Positions 9,036 to 17,277 of a stretch of 64,000 nucleotides of DNA are shown here, in pieces. Each line of letters starts with the position of its first letter. Position 1 is the stretch's first letter. The DNA is from Halodesulfurarchaeum formicicum (GTDB taxonomy: Archaea; Halobacteriota; Halobacteria; Halobacteriales; Halobacteriaceae), in the NCBI RefSeq assembly GCF_001886955.1, contig NZ_CP016804.1:558001-622000 (forward strand), read 5' to 3'. The translations under genes were made by a program, and so were the position numbers. Under the pieces are notes generated by a model. The model was not told the DNA's origin and ran no database searches. It was given only the letters and a program-made list of their open reading frames with translations.

Positions 9036-9233
9036 ATGAACGCCGCCGTTCCGCTCCTGGCATTACTCACGGGCTTGCTCACGGGTGTCGTCTTCGGACT
9101 GCTCAAGGCCCCGATCCCTGCCCCGCCGAGCATCTCCGGCGTGCTGGGCATTCTGGGGATCTATCTCGGCTACGTCGCCATCGAGGGGACCGAAATTGGC
9201 GTGGACCTGCTGGCGATCCTCGGCCTCCGCTGA
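9036..9233 (+). CDS. XapX-domain (DUF1427) small membrane protein
   Basis: 65-aa protein made of two hydrophobic segments joined by the characteristic LKAPIPAPPSISGVLGILGI motif of the XapX/DUF1427 family. The function is unknown; in bacteria XapX accompanies xanthosine transport genes, which are absent here. CTTTTTG (9007-9013) 23-29 nt upstream gives a leaderless promoter. It converges on sdhA with no spacer. Confidence 0.85.
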   Translation: MNAAVPLLALLTGLLTGVVFGLLKAPIPAPPSISGVLGILGIYLGYVAIEGTEIGVDLLAILGLR

Positions 9234-11060
9234 TCAGTAGGACCGTTCTTCCGGTTCGTAGGTGACCGACTCGCTTTCGAGGATCGCCGGCCGATAGAAG
9301 AGTTCCGGGTCACCGTCCCGCCAGTTCACGAGCGTGTGACGGAGCCACTCCTCGTCGCGTCGCGTTTGATGTTCGGCCCGCCAGTGAGCGCCCCGTGACT
9401 CGGGTCGGGCGAGTGCACCCATCGTGATGACCTCCGCGAGGTCGATGACGTTCCGGGTCTCGATCGTCTGCTGGAGGTCGGTATTGAAGGTTCGTGATGG
9501 GTCCGTGACCGTGACATCCTCGTATGCCTCACGCGCGTCGCTGATGTCCTCCAGTGCCGTCTCCAGGCCCTCGCCCTCCCGGAAGACGTTGACGTGGGCG
9601 GTCATTGTCTCCTGGACCTGTTCGCGGACCTCGACGTGGCCCCGATCGCCGTCGCCTGTTAGTAACTCCTCGACGCGTTCTCGCTCGGCAGCCACGGCTT
9701 CGCCGAGGAGTGCGCCGGGTTCGAGATCGCGACCGTCCGGGACGACGTCGGTTTCAGCACCCCCCGCTCCCAGCTCGGTCGGCCACTCGCGGTCCTCGCG
9801 TGCTACGTCCGGGTCGGGTCCGACCTCGATCGCTGGTGGGTCCAGATCCACGCCCGCGGCGTGTCGGCCGGCTTCGGCCCCGAAGACGAACAGTTCCGGG
9901 AGCGCGTTCCCGCCGAGGCGGTTCGCCCCGTGGAGGCTCACGCAGGCCGCCTCGCCGGCCGCATAGAGCCCCTCGATACAGGTCGACCCGTACTCGTCGG
10001 TCTCGATGCCGCCCATGGCGTAGTGCTGGCCCGGCTTCACCGGCATGGGTTCTTCGAGCGGATCGACGCCCTCGAAGTGTCGGGCCAGGCCGACGATGTT
10101 CTCCAGGCGGTCCATGATCCGCTCTTCGCCCAGGTGACGCATGTCGAGTTTGACGTGGCCATCGCCGAAGCCACGTCCTTCCTGGATCTCGGTCAGTTCC
10201 GCCCGGGAAACCACGTCACGGGAGGCGAGTTCGCCCTCGTCGGCGGCGTACCCGCGCTCGAACATGAACCGCTCGCCCTCGCTGTTGAAGAGGCGGCCCC
10301 CCTCGCCGCGGACGCCTTCCGTGATGAGCACGCCGGTCGAGGGCAGGGTCGTCGGGTGGAACTGGATCATCTCCATGTCCTCCAGGGGGACACCCACCCG
10401 GTAGGCCATCGCCATCCCGTCGCCGGTGTTCGCCACGGCGTTGGTCGTGTGGTCGTACACCTGGCCGAGGCCGCCCGTGGCAAGAATCACCCCGCCGGTG
10501 GCCCGGAACCCTTCCACGGCCCCAGTTTTGAGGTCCAATGCGGTGACCCCGTGACAGGTTCGGTCGTTCGGGTCGGGTTCGTCGGTCACCGCCAGGCGAG
10601 TGACGAAGTACTCCTCGTAGACGGTGATCCCGCGCTTGATGACCTGTTCGTAGAGGGTGTGCAGGAGGTGGTGGCCGGTTTCCGCGCCGGCGTAGGTCGT
10701 GCGAGGGAAGGAGAGCCCACCAAACGGGCGCTGTGAGACCGTCCCGTCCTCGTCCCTGGAGAAGGGCATCCCCCAGTGTTCGAGTTGCATCACTTCTTTG
10801 GGCGCTCGCCGGGCGAAGGTCTCGACCGCGGGGGCGTCAGCCAGATAGTCCGCGCCCTTCATCGTATCCTTCGCGTGGGCCTCCCAGGAGTCGCCGGACT
10901 GCAGCGCGGCGTTGATTCCGCCTTCAGCGGCCCCCGTGTGGCTCCGCACCGGGTGGAGTTTCGAGACGATAGCCACGTCAGCCCCGGCCTCCTGGGCCGC
11001 GATGGCTGCCCGCAGGCCGGCTCCGCCGCCGCCGATCACGAGGACGTCGTGTTCGTACAT
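9234..11060 (-). CDS. sdhA: Succinate dehydrogenase flavoprotein subunit
   Basis: 608-aa FAD subunit of respiratory complex II, oxidising succinate to fumarate on the cytoplasmic face of the membrane. The start at 11060 gives MYEHDVLVIGGGGAGLRAAI (dinucleotide-binding GxGxxG). Then come LHPVRSHTGAAEGGINAAL, with the histidine that carries covalent FAD in this family, and the active-site region MEMIQFHPTTLPSTGVLITE. Near the C-terminus are LGGNALPELFVFG and RPESRGAHWRAEH. Last gene of an sdhC-D-B-A operon; the gap to sdhB is 2 bp. Confidence 0.97.
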   Translation of the reverse strand: MYEHDVLVIGGGGAGLRAAIAAQEAGADVAIVSKLHPVRSHTGAAEGGINAALQSGDSWEAHAKDTMKGADYLADAPAVETFARRAPKEVMQLEHWGMPFSRDEDGTVSQRPFGGLSFPRTTYAGAETGHHLLHTLYEQVIKRGITVYEEYFVTRLAVTDEPDPNDRTCHGVTALDLKTGAVEGFRATGGVILATGGLGQVYDHTTNAVANTGDGMAMAYRVGVPLEDMEMIQFHPTTLPSTGVLITEGVRGEGGRLFNSEGERFMFERGYAADEGELASRDVVSRAELTEIQEGRGFGDGHVKLDMRHLGEERIMDRLENIVGLARHFEGVDPLEEPMPVKPGQHYAMGGIETDEYGSTCIEGLYAAGEAACVSLHGANRLGGNALPELFVFGAEAGRHAAGVDLDPPAIEVGPDPDVAREDREWPTELGAGGAETDVVPDGRDLEPGALLGEAVAAERERVEELLTGDGDRGHVEVREQVQETMTAHVNVFREGEGLETALEDISDAREAYEDVTVTDPSRTFNTDLQQTIETRNVIDLAEVITMGALARPESRGAHWRAEHQTRRDEEWLRHTLVNWRDGDPELFYRPAILESESVTYEPEERSY

Positions 11061-11062
11061 GG

Positions 11063-11857
11063 TTACCAGAATTTCAGGTCCGCCTTCGTCGCGTCGCGTT
11101 TGAGTTGCTGGATATGTTCGGTGAGCGGGATCTCCTGGGGACAGACCGTCGTGCAGGAGAACTGGGTCTGACACCGCCAGACGCCATCGGTTTCGGTCAA
11201 CAGCTCCAGTCGCTTTGCTTTGCGATCCTCGCCCTCCCGCTCGTCGGCGTAGAAGCGATACCCCTTGTTGATGGCCGCCGGTCCCAGATAGACGTCCTCG
11301 TCGGCGGCGATGGAACAGGAGGAGGTACAGGCCCCACACCAGATACACCGGGTGCTCAGCTTGATCGCTTCGCGGTTCTCCCGGCTCTGTTTGCGCTCTT
11401 CGAGTTCCCCGGGTGGTGGGTCGTCGGGGTCGAAGTACGGTTCGACCGCCCGCATCCGTTCGTAGAAGTCATCCATGTCCACGACGAGGTCCTTGACGAC
11501 CGGGTGATGGGGAAGCGGTTCGATCCGGATCGGCGTCGAGAGCTCGTCGATCTGGGTCTTGCACCCGAGGCGTTGCTTGCCGTTGATGAACAACGCGTCC
11601 GACCCGCAGACCCCCTGCCGACAGGAGTGTCTGAAGGTGAGCGATGGGTCCTGTTCGTCCCGGGCCTCGATCAGGGCGTCGAGGACTGTCATCCCCTCGT
11701 GGGGCTGGACATGGAAGTCCTCGAAGTGGGCCTCGGTCTTGGACTCGACCTCCGGATCGTAGCGGAATATCTGCAACTCGACTGTCTCGTCCTCAGCCTG
11801 GGGCTGTGTTTCCGATCCCTTGAGCCTGCTCGTGTCCGGGTCGACCGACTCTGCCAT
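11063..11857 (-). CDS. sdhB: Succinate dehydrogenase iron-sulfur subunit
   Basis: 264-aa electron-transfer subunit of complex II. Three cluster motifs are visible: CRQGVCGSD followed by GC for the 2Fe-2S cluster (about residues 79-99; Asp replaces the third Cys, as in many SdhB), CIWCGACTSSC for 4Fe-4S (about residue 172), and CQTQFSCTTVCPQEI near residue 230 for 3Fe-4S. The first 25 residues are an acidic Ser/Gln-rich extension. The ATG overlaps the sdhD stop codon. Confidence 0.97.
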   Translation of the reverse strand: MAESVDPDTSRLKGSETQPQAEDETVELQIFRYDPEVESKTEAHFEDFHVQPHEGMTVLDALIEARDEQDPSLTFRHSCRQGVCGSDALFINGKQRLGCKTQIDELSTPIRIEPLPHHPVVKDLVVDMDDFYERMRAVEPYFDPDDPPPGELEERKQSRENREAIKLSTRCIWCGACTSSCSIAADEDVYLGPAAINKGYRFYADEREGEDRKAKRLELLTETDGVWRCQTQFSCTTVCPQEIPLTEHIQQLKRDATKADLKFW

Positions 11858-12225
11858 CAGTTCACCACCCCCGCGAGGGCAACCGAAACCCGGAGTCCCT
11901 GGACGACCAGGATTGTCCCGGCGATGGCCAGCACCCAGGCGGTGACACGTCGTGCCCGCCCGGAGAGGCCCTCGTTGACCAGTGCGTTGTAGATCCCGTT
12001 GATCCCGTGAAAAGCCGCTGTCAGCAGGAAGACGACCATCAGCAGGAGGTAGGAGAGCCGATCCATGCGGAGCGCCGACCCCCAGAGCGTGACCTCGGCG
12101 GCGTGGTTCACGAAGTGTAGCCAGAGGAAGTGAAAGGCGAGCGTGAACAGGAGCACTACGGCGGTGACCCGCTGGAGGAACCAGGCGAGAGATCCGTGGC
12201 TGAACGTGGGTCGTGACCCCGTCAT
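11857..12225 (-). CDS. sdhD: Succinate dehydrogenase membrane anchor subunit
   Basis: 122-aa hydrophobic anchor with three predicted transmembrane helices (around residues 20-40, 55-80 and 95-118). Its ATG at 12225 overlaps the sdhC stop by one base, which excludes the much longer upstream frame. The sequence RVTAVVLLFTLAFHFLWLHF contains a candidate haem or quinone-site histidine. Identification rests on size, topology and operon position. Confidence 0.92.
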   Translation of the reverse strand: MTGSRPTFSHGSLAWFLQRVTAVVLLFTLAFHFLWLHFVNHAAEVTLWGSALRMDRLSYLLLMVVFLLTAAFHGINGIYNALVNEGLSGRARRVTAWVLAIAGTILVVQGLRVSVALAGVVN

Positions 12226-12656
12226 TACCAGGGAACGACCTCCGGCGGAAGGAAGACGGGGATACTCGCGAGCACGATCAGTGCCGTCACCACGAGTGAG
12301 GCGTAGAAGGTCTGGACCTGTCGTTCGAGGCCGATTCCCAGGTCCACCAGCAGGAGCCGAATCCCGTTTACCATGTGGAAGGCGGCCGCCGTGAGCAGGC
12401 CGACTTCCAGGACGCGTACCAGGAAAATCCCCTCCAGTCCCTGGAGCGTACGCGTGTAGAGATCTGCCTCGGCAGCGATGGCCTCCGGGTTCCCCGCCGC
12501 CGGAATCGCCGTGCTGAGGACCGCAATGTGGGCGAAGAGGTACCCGATGAGAACCCAGCCGGTGGCCTTGTGGAGGACCCAGGCCCACATTCCCGCCGAG
12601 AATCGCCGGAAGCGGCCGAAGTCCTCGATCCGGCCACGGTCGTAGGGCGCTGACAT
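12225..12656 (-). CDS. sdhC: Succinate dehydrogenase cytochrome b556 subunit
   Basis: 143-aa membrane subunit of complex II. The chosen ATG at 12656 gives [20 protein letters not shown]; the cytochrome-type motif [16 protein letters not shown] follows in the first helix, and [17 protein letters not shown] in the third contains the histidine expected to ligate haem b. First gene of the operon; AAGTTCTTTG (12681-12690 on the reverse strand) is a plausible TATA element about 30 nt upstream. Confidence 0.93.
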   Translation of the reverse strand: MSAPYDRGRIEDFGRFRRFSAGMWAWVLHKATGWVLIGYLFAHIAVLSTAIPAAGNPEAIAAEADLYTRTLQGLEGIFLVRVLEVGLLTAAAFHMVNGIRLLLVDLGIGLERQVQTFYASLVVTALIVLASIPVFLPPEVVPW

Positions 12657-12702
12657 ACCTGCTACGGCGACGGCAGCGCACAAAGAACTTTCCTCCCGAG
12701 TG

Positions 12703-13725
12703 TTACTCCTCACCCGCGGTGTGGGTGTCGGCAACCTCCTGTTCGATTACTGCCTGGGTGGCTTCATCCACTTCGACCAGGTGACAGAGCGGATTTCCAG
12801 GGTAGACCACCGGATTCTCCAGCACGCCGACGAGCAGCCCGGTCCAGGGGGATTCGATCGTCGTTCGCTCCGTCTTGAACGGGTTCGTGATAGTGGCGAT
12901 CGTCTCACCCCCCTCCACCAGGTCGCCCCGTTCGGCGTGCATCTCGACGATGCCACCGCTCTCGGCCCTGAGCCAGGTTTTCTTCTCGGCGGTAATGATA
13001 GTGCGCCAGCCTGGCCAGTGAACTGGTTCGCCCGGCCACATCTCGAACTCGGCGAGCACGCTTGCCACGCCTTCGAGGGCCCGATCGATCAGTCCGCGCT
13101 GGAATCTGTGGGCCTCTCCCATCTCGACGGTGATCGTCGGGGCTCCGCTAGCAGTCGCTTCCCGGCGAAGCGTCCCCTCCGATCCTTCGGTGTCGATAAT
13201 CACGTGTGAGCCGAAGGCGTGTGCGAGCCGGAAGACGTCTTCGCGGGCCATGTCACCGCGGGCATGGAGCATGTTCGTCCGGCCGCGAGTCGACGTGTGG
13301 AAGTCGATCCCCAGGTCCGCGGGCTCGATGAAGTTCGTGAAGATGGTGTGGGCCATTCGTTTGGCACTCGTACTCCATTGATCCCCCGGGAACGATCGAT
13401 TGAGGTCCCGATCGTAGATGGGGAGGTAGCGCTGCTGTGCCAGGAAGGCCGGGACGTTGAGCACCGGGAGGAGGATCAGCGTTCCGTGGAGGTTCGAGTG
13501 ATCCCAGTCGAGGGCGACCTCGCGAACGACCTCGATCCCGTTGAGTTCGTCCCCGTGGGCGGCGGCGGTCATGAACAGGGTTGGGCCTGGCTTCTCCCCG
13601 TTGACGATGGAGACCGGGATTCGGACGGGATCCCCGAGATACGTCTCGCTGATCCGGTAGCGGATGGTACTCGACTCGCCCGGGTCGACCTTTCCGCCAC
13701 TGTAGGTGAACGCGCCCGCTGTCAT
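12703..13725 (-). CDS. Succinylglutamate desuccinylase/aspartoacylase-family zinc deacylase
   Basis: 340-aa M14-like zinc hydrolase of the AstE/AspA family, which removes acyl groups from amino acids or cleaves amide bonds. Zinc-site motif [13 protein letters not shown] (His/Glu, about residues 52-64), [12 protein letters not shown] with the third ligand, and [10 protein letters not shown] with the likely catalytic glutamate. The C-terminal part ([20 protein letters not shown]) resembles a lipoyl/barrel-sandwich fold, common in this family. The ATG at 13725 has GCTTAACC 23-30 nt upstream. Divergently transcribed from the ATP-grasp/retropepsin gene, which suggests opposing or sequential reactions on one substrate. 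Confidence 0.87.
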   Translation of the reverse strand: MTAGAFTYSGGKVDPGESSTIRYRISETYLGDPVRIPVSIVNGEKPGPTLFMTAAAHGDELNGIEVVREVALDWDHSNLHGTLILLPVLNVPAFLAQQRYLPIYDRDLNRSFPGDQWSTSAKRMAHTIFTNFIEPADLGIDFHTSTRGRTNMLHARGDMAREDVFRLAHAFGSHVIIDTEGSEGTLRREATASGAPTITVEMGEAHRFQRGLIDRALEGVASVLAEFEMWPGEPVHWPGWRTIITAEKKTWLRAESGGIVEMHAERGDLVEGGETIATITNPFKTERTTIESPWTGLLVGVLENPVVYPGNPLCHLVEVDEATQAVIEQEVADTHTAGEE

Positions 13726-13747
13726 GCCGGCACTTCGACTGGCAATG

Positions 13748-13795
13748 GTTAAGCCGTTGTCCCCAATTTGGGGGCCGATGCCGGGTTGGTTTATG
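13748..13795. promoter_or_regulatory. Shared divergent promoter with a 13-bp palindrome
   Basis: The 94-bp spacer between the deacylase and the ATP-grasp gene contains a TATA element for each: GGTTAAG (13748-13754, read on the reverse strand) and GGTTTATG (13788-13795). Exactly between them is CCCCAATTTGGGG (13761-13773), a perfect 6-bp inverted repeat around one T. The layout suggests one dimeric regulator controlling both genes. Confidence 0.5.
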
Positions 13796-13819
13796 ACCCT
13801 TGGTGCCGTCTGTGGTGTT

Positions 13820-15172
13820 ATGACCGAACCCGTTTCAGTCGGCGTCGTGAGTCTCCACAACAGCAAGGAGACCAAATCCATCCTCAACACTGTCAACGCG
13901 CTGGGCCATGAGGGACACTGGCTCCGGCAGAACAACCTCGTCGTCGAGATCGAGGACGGGCAGGCGACACTCGAACCGGACGTGGACATCATCGTGAACC
14001 GCATGTTGCTCTCGAATACGGAACAGCCGGCCGAACTGCTGGGGCTGGCAAAGAGTCTGGGCCAACTCCGACCGATGCTCAATCGCCCGGAGAGTGTCCT
14101 CACGGCCTTTCACAAGTTCTCGACGGCGACGCTGTTGGCCGATTCTGCGGTCCAGATACCGGACGCGGCCCTGGCGCTGGACGCCGACCGGTTGAACGTG
14201 CTGCGCGAGAAGTTCGGCGACGAGGCGGTCTACAAGACGGCGATCGGGACCCATGGCGGTGGGACCTGGAAGATCGGCCGCGACGAGTCGGTCAACCCCC
14301 GGGTCGGGGATCGGTATGCGTTCCTCCAGGAACTCATCGAGCAGACCGACGAACAGCGACAGTCCGATCTCCGGGTGTACGTGGTCGACGGGGAGATCGA
14401 GGGCGCGATGCGCCGGTGGGCCCCGGATAACGACTGGCGGACGAACGTGGCGCTGGGTGGCGAAGTCGAAGCGGTGCCGGACCTTCCCGAACAGGCCGCG
14501 TCGATGGCCGTCGAGGCCGCCGACATGATTGGACTGGACTACGCAGGCGTCGATCTCGTCGAGGGCGTCGACGGCTGGCATCTCCTGGAGGTCAACCCCA
14601 CCGCCGGGTTCAGGGGGCTCTTCAAGGCGACCGGCCACAACCCCGCAGCCTCGATCGCGACGCTGGCCATCGAGACCGCAGGCGGATCGGTCGATCCGGA
14701 CCAGGTCGAGCAGTTGGCCGGCGTCCTCGATGATTCGATGCCCGAGACCGTCTCCCAGACCAAACCCAACACACGGGAGCCGACGGAAGTAATCGGGTAC
14801 ACTGAGGAGGTGCTTGTCAGCGGCACGTCCGGCACCGAGCGGGTCGTGGCGAAGTCCGACACCGGGGCCGCCCGCACCAGCATCGACACCCGGTTGGCGG
14901 CCGAGATCGGCGCGGGGCCGATCAAGAGCATGACCAAGGTTCGCTCGGGCAGCATGAAGACGGGGAAGTCACGGCCCATCGTGGATATCGTGGTCGGGAT
15001 CGGCGGCGATCGGCACACCGTGGCAGCCAGCCTGGAGGATCGGTCCCACATGGACTACTCGCTGTTGCTCGGCCGGGACATCTTGGAGCACTACCAGATC
15101 GACGTGAAGCGGACCATTGACAGCGGTAACGGGACGACAGAGGAGGAAGAGGAGGAGACTGGAGAGGAGTAA
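13820..15172 (+). CDS. RimK-like ATP-grasp ligase fused to a retropepsin-like (RimK-associated) domain
   Basis: 450-aa two-domain protein. Residues about 1-300 form a RimK-type ATP-grasp ligase: KFSTATLLADSAVQIPDA, KTAIGTHGGGTWKIG (nucleotide loop), DLVEGVDGWHLLEVNPTAGF (metal-binding Asp/Glu/Asn). Residues about 325-430 match the 'putative ATP-dependent zinc protease' domain (PF05618 type), with the aspartic-protease-like VAKSDTGAARTSID motif and SLLLGRDILEHY. The tail is a run of acidic residues. ATP-grasp plus retropepsin-like fusions are known from comparative genomics as peptide-tagging or amino-acid-ligation systems of unknown product. Leaderless promoter; divergent partner is the AstE-like deacylase. 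Confidence 0.85.
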   Translation: MTEPVSVGVVSLHNSKETKSILNTVNALGHEGHWLRQNNLVVEIEDGQATLEPDVDIIVNRMLLSNTEQPAELLGLAKSLGQLRPMLNRPESVLTAFHKFSTATLLADSAVQIPDAALALDADRLNVLREKFGDEAVYKTAIGTHGGGTWKIGRDESVNPRVGDRYAFLQELIEQTDEQRQSDLRVYVVDGEIEGAMRRWAPDNDWRTNVALGGEVEAVPDLPEQAASMAVEAADMIGLDYAGVDLVEGVDGWHLLEVNPTAGFRGLFKATGHNPAASIATLAIETAGGSVDPDQVEQLAGVLDDSMPETVSQTKPNTREPTEVIGYTEEVLVSGTSGTERVVAKSDTGAARTSIDTRLAAEIGAGPIKSMTKVRSGSMKTGKSRPIVDIVVGIGGDRHTVAASLEDRSHMDYSLLLGRDILEHYQIDVKRTIDSGNGTTEEEEEETGEE

Positions 15173-15201
15173 AGAACGGCGACGAGGATCCGATTCGACG
15201 G

Positions 15202-15208
15202 TTTTAAA
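15202..15208 (+). promoter_or_regulatory. TATA box of tRNA-Glu
   Basis: TTTTAAA lies about 27-33 nt before the mature 5' end of the tRNA, the normal distance for an archaeal tRNA promoter. Confidence 0.55.
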
Positions 15209-15234
15209 CCTAAACCCTGGATATGATCGGATGC

Positions 15235-15287
<53 letters not shown>

Positions 15288-15309
<22 letters not shown>

Positions 15310-15415
15310 CTTTTCGAACGTAGTGAGAAAATGCGACGGAAAGGGATTTGACACCCTACCAGACGCGCAGCGAAGTGAGCACGTCTGGTTCTGGTTCAAA
15401 TCCCTGACGGAGCAC
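15288..15415 (+). repeat. Duplicated tRNA-Glu 3' end (candidate attachment-site pair)
   Basis: The last 22 nt of the tRNA plus the next base (15288-15310, from GGTTCAAATCCC to GGAGCAC) recur exactly at 15393-15415. Between them, AGGGATTTGA (15342-15351) pairs with TCAAATCCCT (15396-15405), and inside this CCAGACG (15359-15365) pairs with CGTCTGG (15382-15388), giving a nested stem-loop. A third, degenerate T-arm-like copy (GGGTTCAAATTCC) begins near 15508. Tandem tRNA 3' ends are what repeated integration and excision of elements leaves behind; no integrase gene is in the window. Confidence 0.75.
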
Positions 15416-15812
15416 TGCAACGAGGGCCGGCCGTTTTGACCCGAGTGAAGCGCGCAGGGAAGAGATTTGAATCACGCAAATCCGACCGAAGGGAGGATTT
15501 GCCATCGGGTTCAAATTCCAAAGGGCATGCGAGACGCTCGCGGTTTGAGCGTCTCGGGAATAGCGAACGGGGAGAAACGACCCGTGAGCATGCGAGATGC
15601 TCGCGGTTTGAGCGTCTCGGGAATAGCGAACGGGGAACGGAGTGACCCCTGAGCAGCGAGACGCGAACGAAGTGAGAGCCTCGGTTTTGCGAGCGGTGGA
15701 ACCGCGAGCACTGCAGCGAACGAGGGACCTCCCGTATCATGTGGCGAGAACGGACCGTTGATTAGTAATAGCCGCCCGAAGGGTTTTGAATCTTGGTAAA
15801 GTAACGAACCAT
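15310..15812. other. Gene-free repeat-rich spacer after tRNA-Glu
   Basis: About 500 bp without a supportable gene. Open frames on both strands here are built from the repeats (Arg/Ser-rich translations). Besides the tRNA-end copies and tandem hairpin units listed separately, GCAAATCC (15476-15483) pairs with GGATTTGC (15495-15502), and many short GCGAACGAAGTGAG-type words recur. Confidence 0.6.
15525..15636. repeat. Two tandem 49-bp hairpin units
   Basis: Unit 1 (15525-15573) and unit 2 (15588-15636) are identical except for one base, with a 63-bp period. Unit 1 contains GAGACGCTC (15531-15539) and GAGCGTCTC (15547-15555), a perfect 9-bp stem with a 7-nt loop; in unit 2 one stem base is changed (GAGATGCTC). 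The DNA following each unit differs. Confidence 0.8.
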
Positions 15813-16088
15813 ATGGCTCGTGCCGATCCGGGACGGACGAACGGTCCTGACCGGGAAATTCGCCTGCTGAAGAATCCGGATGGGCAGTGGACGGCTCGCG
15901 ACCTCAGCGTGGAGGTGACCGCACAGGGAGAGAGTCGGGAGGAAGCACTCGACAACCTCGACGCCGTCGTTGCGGCCGTCGAAGGTGACGGTGGCCATTC
16001 CCCGACGGATGACGAGATTCGGGACTTGGATGTCGATCCTGAAGTCGCTCGAACGCAGGAGGACGACCTCCCCGACATCTTGCAGTAG
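15813..16088 (+). CDS. hicB: HicB-like antitoxin
   Basis: 91-aa protein with the partial RNase H-like HicB fold: strands REIRLLKNPDGQWTARDLSV and VTAQGESREEALDNLDAVVA around residues 15-55, then an acidic C-terminus. ATG at 15813 follows a poorly defined promoter; the frame also opens 27 bases earlier. Expected to neutralise the HicA toxin and repress the operon. Only 2 bp separate it from hicA. Confidence 0.82.
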   Translation: MARADPGRTNGPDREIRLLKNPDGQWTARDLSVEVTAQGESREEALDNLDAVVAAVEGDGGHSPTDDEIRDLDVDPEVARTQEDDLPDILQ

Positions 16089-16090
16089 GA

Positions 16091-16348
16091 ATGGTCACAA
16101 GGGATTTCTCCGGCGAAGACGTGTACAAAGTACTGGTCAACGTTGGCGGTTTTCGGCACGTCCGCACGACAGGTGATCATTTGATTTTGCAGTGGGATCC
16201 CCCGAAAAGCCACGAGAAAACTGACGCCCGCCGGGTGACCGTTCCAGCTCACGATTCGATCAGTATCGGAACACTCCACGACATCGCCGATGATGCTGGT
16301 GCGACAGATTTCGAAGCGTTCTGCGAATGGATCGACGAACACCGGTAA
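16091..16348 (+). CDS. hicA: HicA-like mRNA interferase toxin
   Basis: 85-aa double-stranded-RNA-binding-fold protein of the HicA/YcfA family. It keeps the typical layout FSGEDVYKVLVNVGGFRHVR, a catalytic-type histidine in TTGDHLILQW, and VTVPAHDSISIGTLHDIADDAG, where HicA proteins have the 'P.H...I..GTLR.ILK.AG' signature. Predicted to cleave mRNA when HicB is degraded. The order antitoxin then toxin is the one common in archaea. Confidence 0.86.
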   Translation: MVTRDFSGEDVYKVLVNVGGFRHVRTTGDHLILQWDPPKSHEKTDARRVTVPAHDSISIGTLHDIADDAGATDFEAFCEWIDEHR

Positions 16349-16453
16349 GCGACCTAACTTGGTCCGAATCTGGGAAGTGAATCGACTGCCTCGATTATGC
16401 GAGCGGTGTAACCGCGAGCACTGCAGCGACCGAGTTTTTCGAGGAAGCAAGAG

Positions 16454-16978
16454 TCAGATATCTTCGGCTGTCTCCTGAATCAGTGACTCGGCTTTCTCCC
16501 TGAGTTCACCAGTCATGTGTAGTCCCCGAGCATCTATCCGTTCTACAATATCGAGGCCATCGTCTTTCGAAATCCCCGCTTTGACTCCACGGACGACCAC
16601 ACCAATAGTCCCCGTCACTGTTGCACCGAACGCATCGGCGGTAGTTCTGACTCGCCGATCATCCGAAATGACGCCAATCTGCCTGTCTTCTGCTCGATAG
16701 GCGAGCACCGCGGCAATGACCTCGACATCGCCATTCCGATCTGATTCCTCGAGAACTGACAGTGCCCGAGGAACCTGGTGTTCGTACTCGAGATCTTTAT
16801 CCTTGATAGCATGTGTTTCGATGAAGGCCTGGAGGTTCGTTCGTGCTGGCTCCGTATCGACCTCAGATTCCACTGCCGGGAGAACAATCAGTTCACCGGA
16901 AAAGTTCGTGAGCAACTCCAACTCGCCGATCAAACCCAAGCTTATCAACGTGGTGGCATCGAGAAGAATTCCCGTCAT
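16454..16978 (-). CDS. PIN-domain protein (predicted toxin nuclease)
   Basis: 174-aa protein of the DUF3368-like PIN group. Acidic residues expected for metal binding are visible: D8 in MTGILLDATTLISLG, an Asp/Glu pair in RNGDVEVIAAVLAYRAED, and VISDDRRVRTTADAFG near residue 105. PIN toxins cleave RNA. Its ATG overlaps the stop of the UPF0175 gene (ATGA), the antitoxin-toxin arrangement. The C-terminus (LREKAESLIQ) is helical. Confidence 0.82.
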   Translation of the reverse strand: MTGILLDATTLISLGLIGELELLTNFSGELIVLPAVESEVDTEPARTNLQAFIETHAIKDKDLEYEHQVPRALSVLEESDRNGDVEVIAAVLAYRAEDRQIGVISDDRRVRTTADAFGATVTGTIGVVVRGVKAGISKDDGLDIVERIDARGLHMTGELREKAESLIQETAEDI

Positions 16979-17277
16979 AGCTTCCCGGCAGCATCAGCGT
17001 CAGATTCGAGGTCCTCGGGTTTGAGTTGCGTGGTGAGATTGTGTTCGCGGGCGATCTCGAACCATTCCGCGATGCTCACGCCTGCCAGTCGTGCCGCTTG
17101 ATTGACCGATATCTCTCCAGCCTGGTATCGCTGGATTGCGATACGTTCTCTGAGTGACCCAAGTCCTTCATTGAGGGCTTTCCGGATCACCGTACTCTTA
17201 TCTTCGCCAAGGATCTCGATGACCTCCGCGAGTTCACGTTCCTCGTCCTCTGGGATGCGAGCACTGATCGATGGCAC
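16975..17277 (-). CDS. UPF0175-family antitoxin
   Basis: 100-aa protein with a ribbon-helix-helix-like N-terminus (ISARIPEDEERELAEVIEIL), a linker with STVIRKALNEGL, and the UPF0175/COG2886 helix-turn-helix YQAGEISVNQAARLAGVSIA at about residues 51-70. Starts with GTG at 17277; no ATG is available upstream in frame. Partner and probable repressor of the PIN-domain gene with which it overlaps. Confidence 0.8.
   Translation of the reverse strand: MPSISARIPEDEERELAEVIEILGEDKSTVIRKALNEGLGSLRERIAIQRYQAGEISVNQAARLAGVSIAEWFEIAREHNLTTQLKPEDLESDADAAGKL

Larger units (their letters stand above)
15681..16434 (+). repeat. 44-bp direct repeats flanking the HicB/HicA module
   Basis: Copy 1 at 15681-15724 and copy 2 at 16391-16434 match at 40 of 44 positions; the shared core is GCGAGCGGTG, one variable base, then AACCGCGAGCACTGCAGCGA. 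The toxin-antitoxin pair (15813-16348) sits between them with little else, as if the module moved, or was inserted, as a unit bounded by these repeats. Confidence 0.7.

Noticed and set aside
7003-9063. 686-codon reverse frame over thiI/purD
   Set aside because: Both genes on the other strand are unambiguous; long open shadows are normal at this GC content.
15525-15636. Possible CRISPR array
   Set aside because: Only two units, imperfectly spaced, with no similar third unit and no cas genes.
15396-15740. 114-codon reverse frame in the tRNA-Glu spacer
   Set aside because: Made of the tandem hairpin units (repeated RSLFPRRSNRE); not a gene.
15737-16450. 237-codon reverse frame
   Set aside because: Antisense to the HicB/HicA pair, with Ser/Arg-rich translation.
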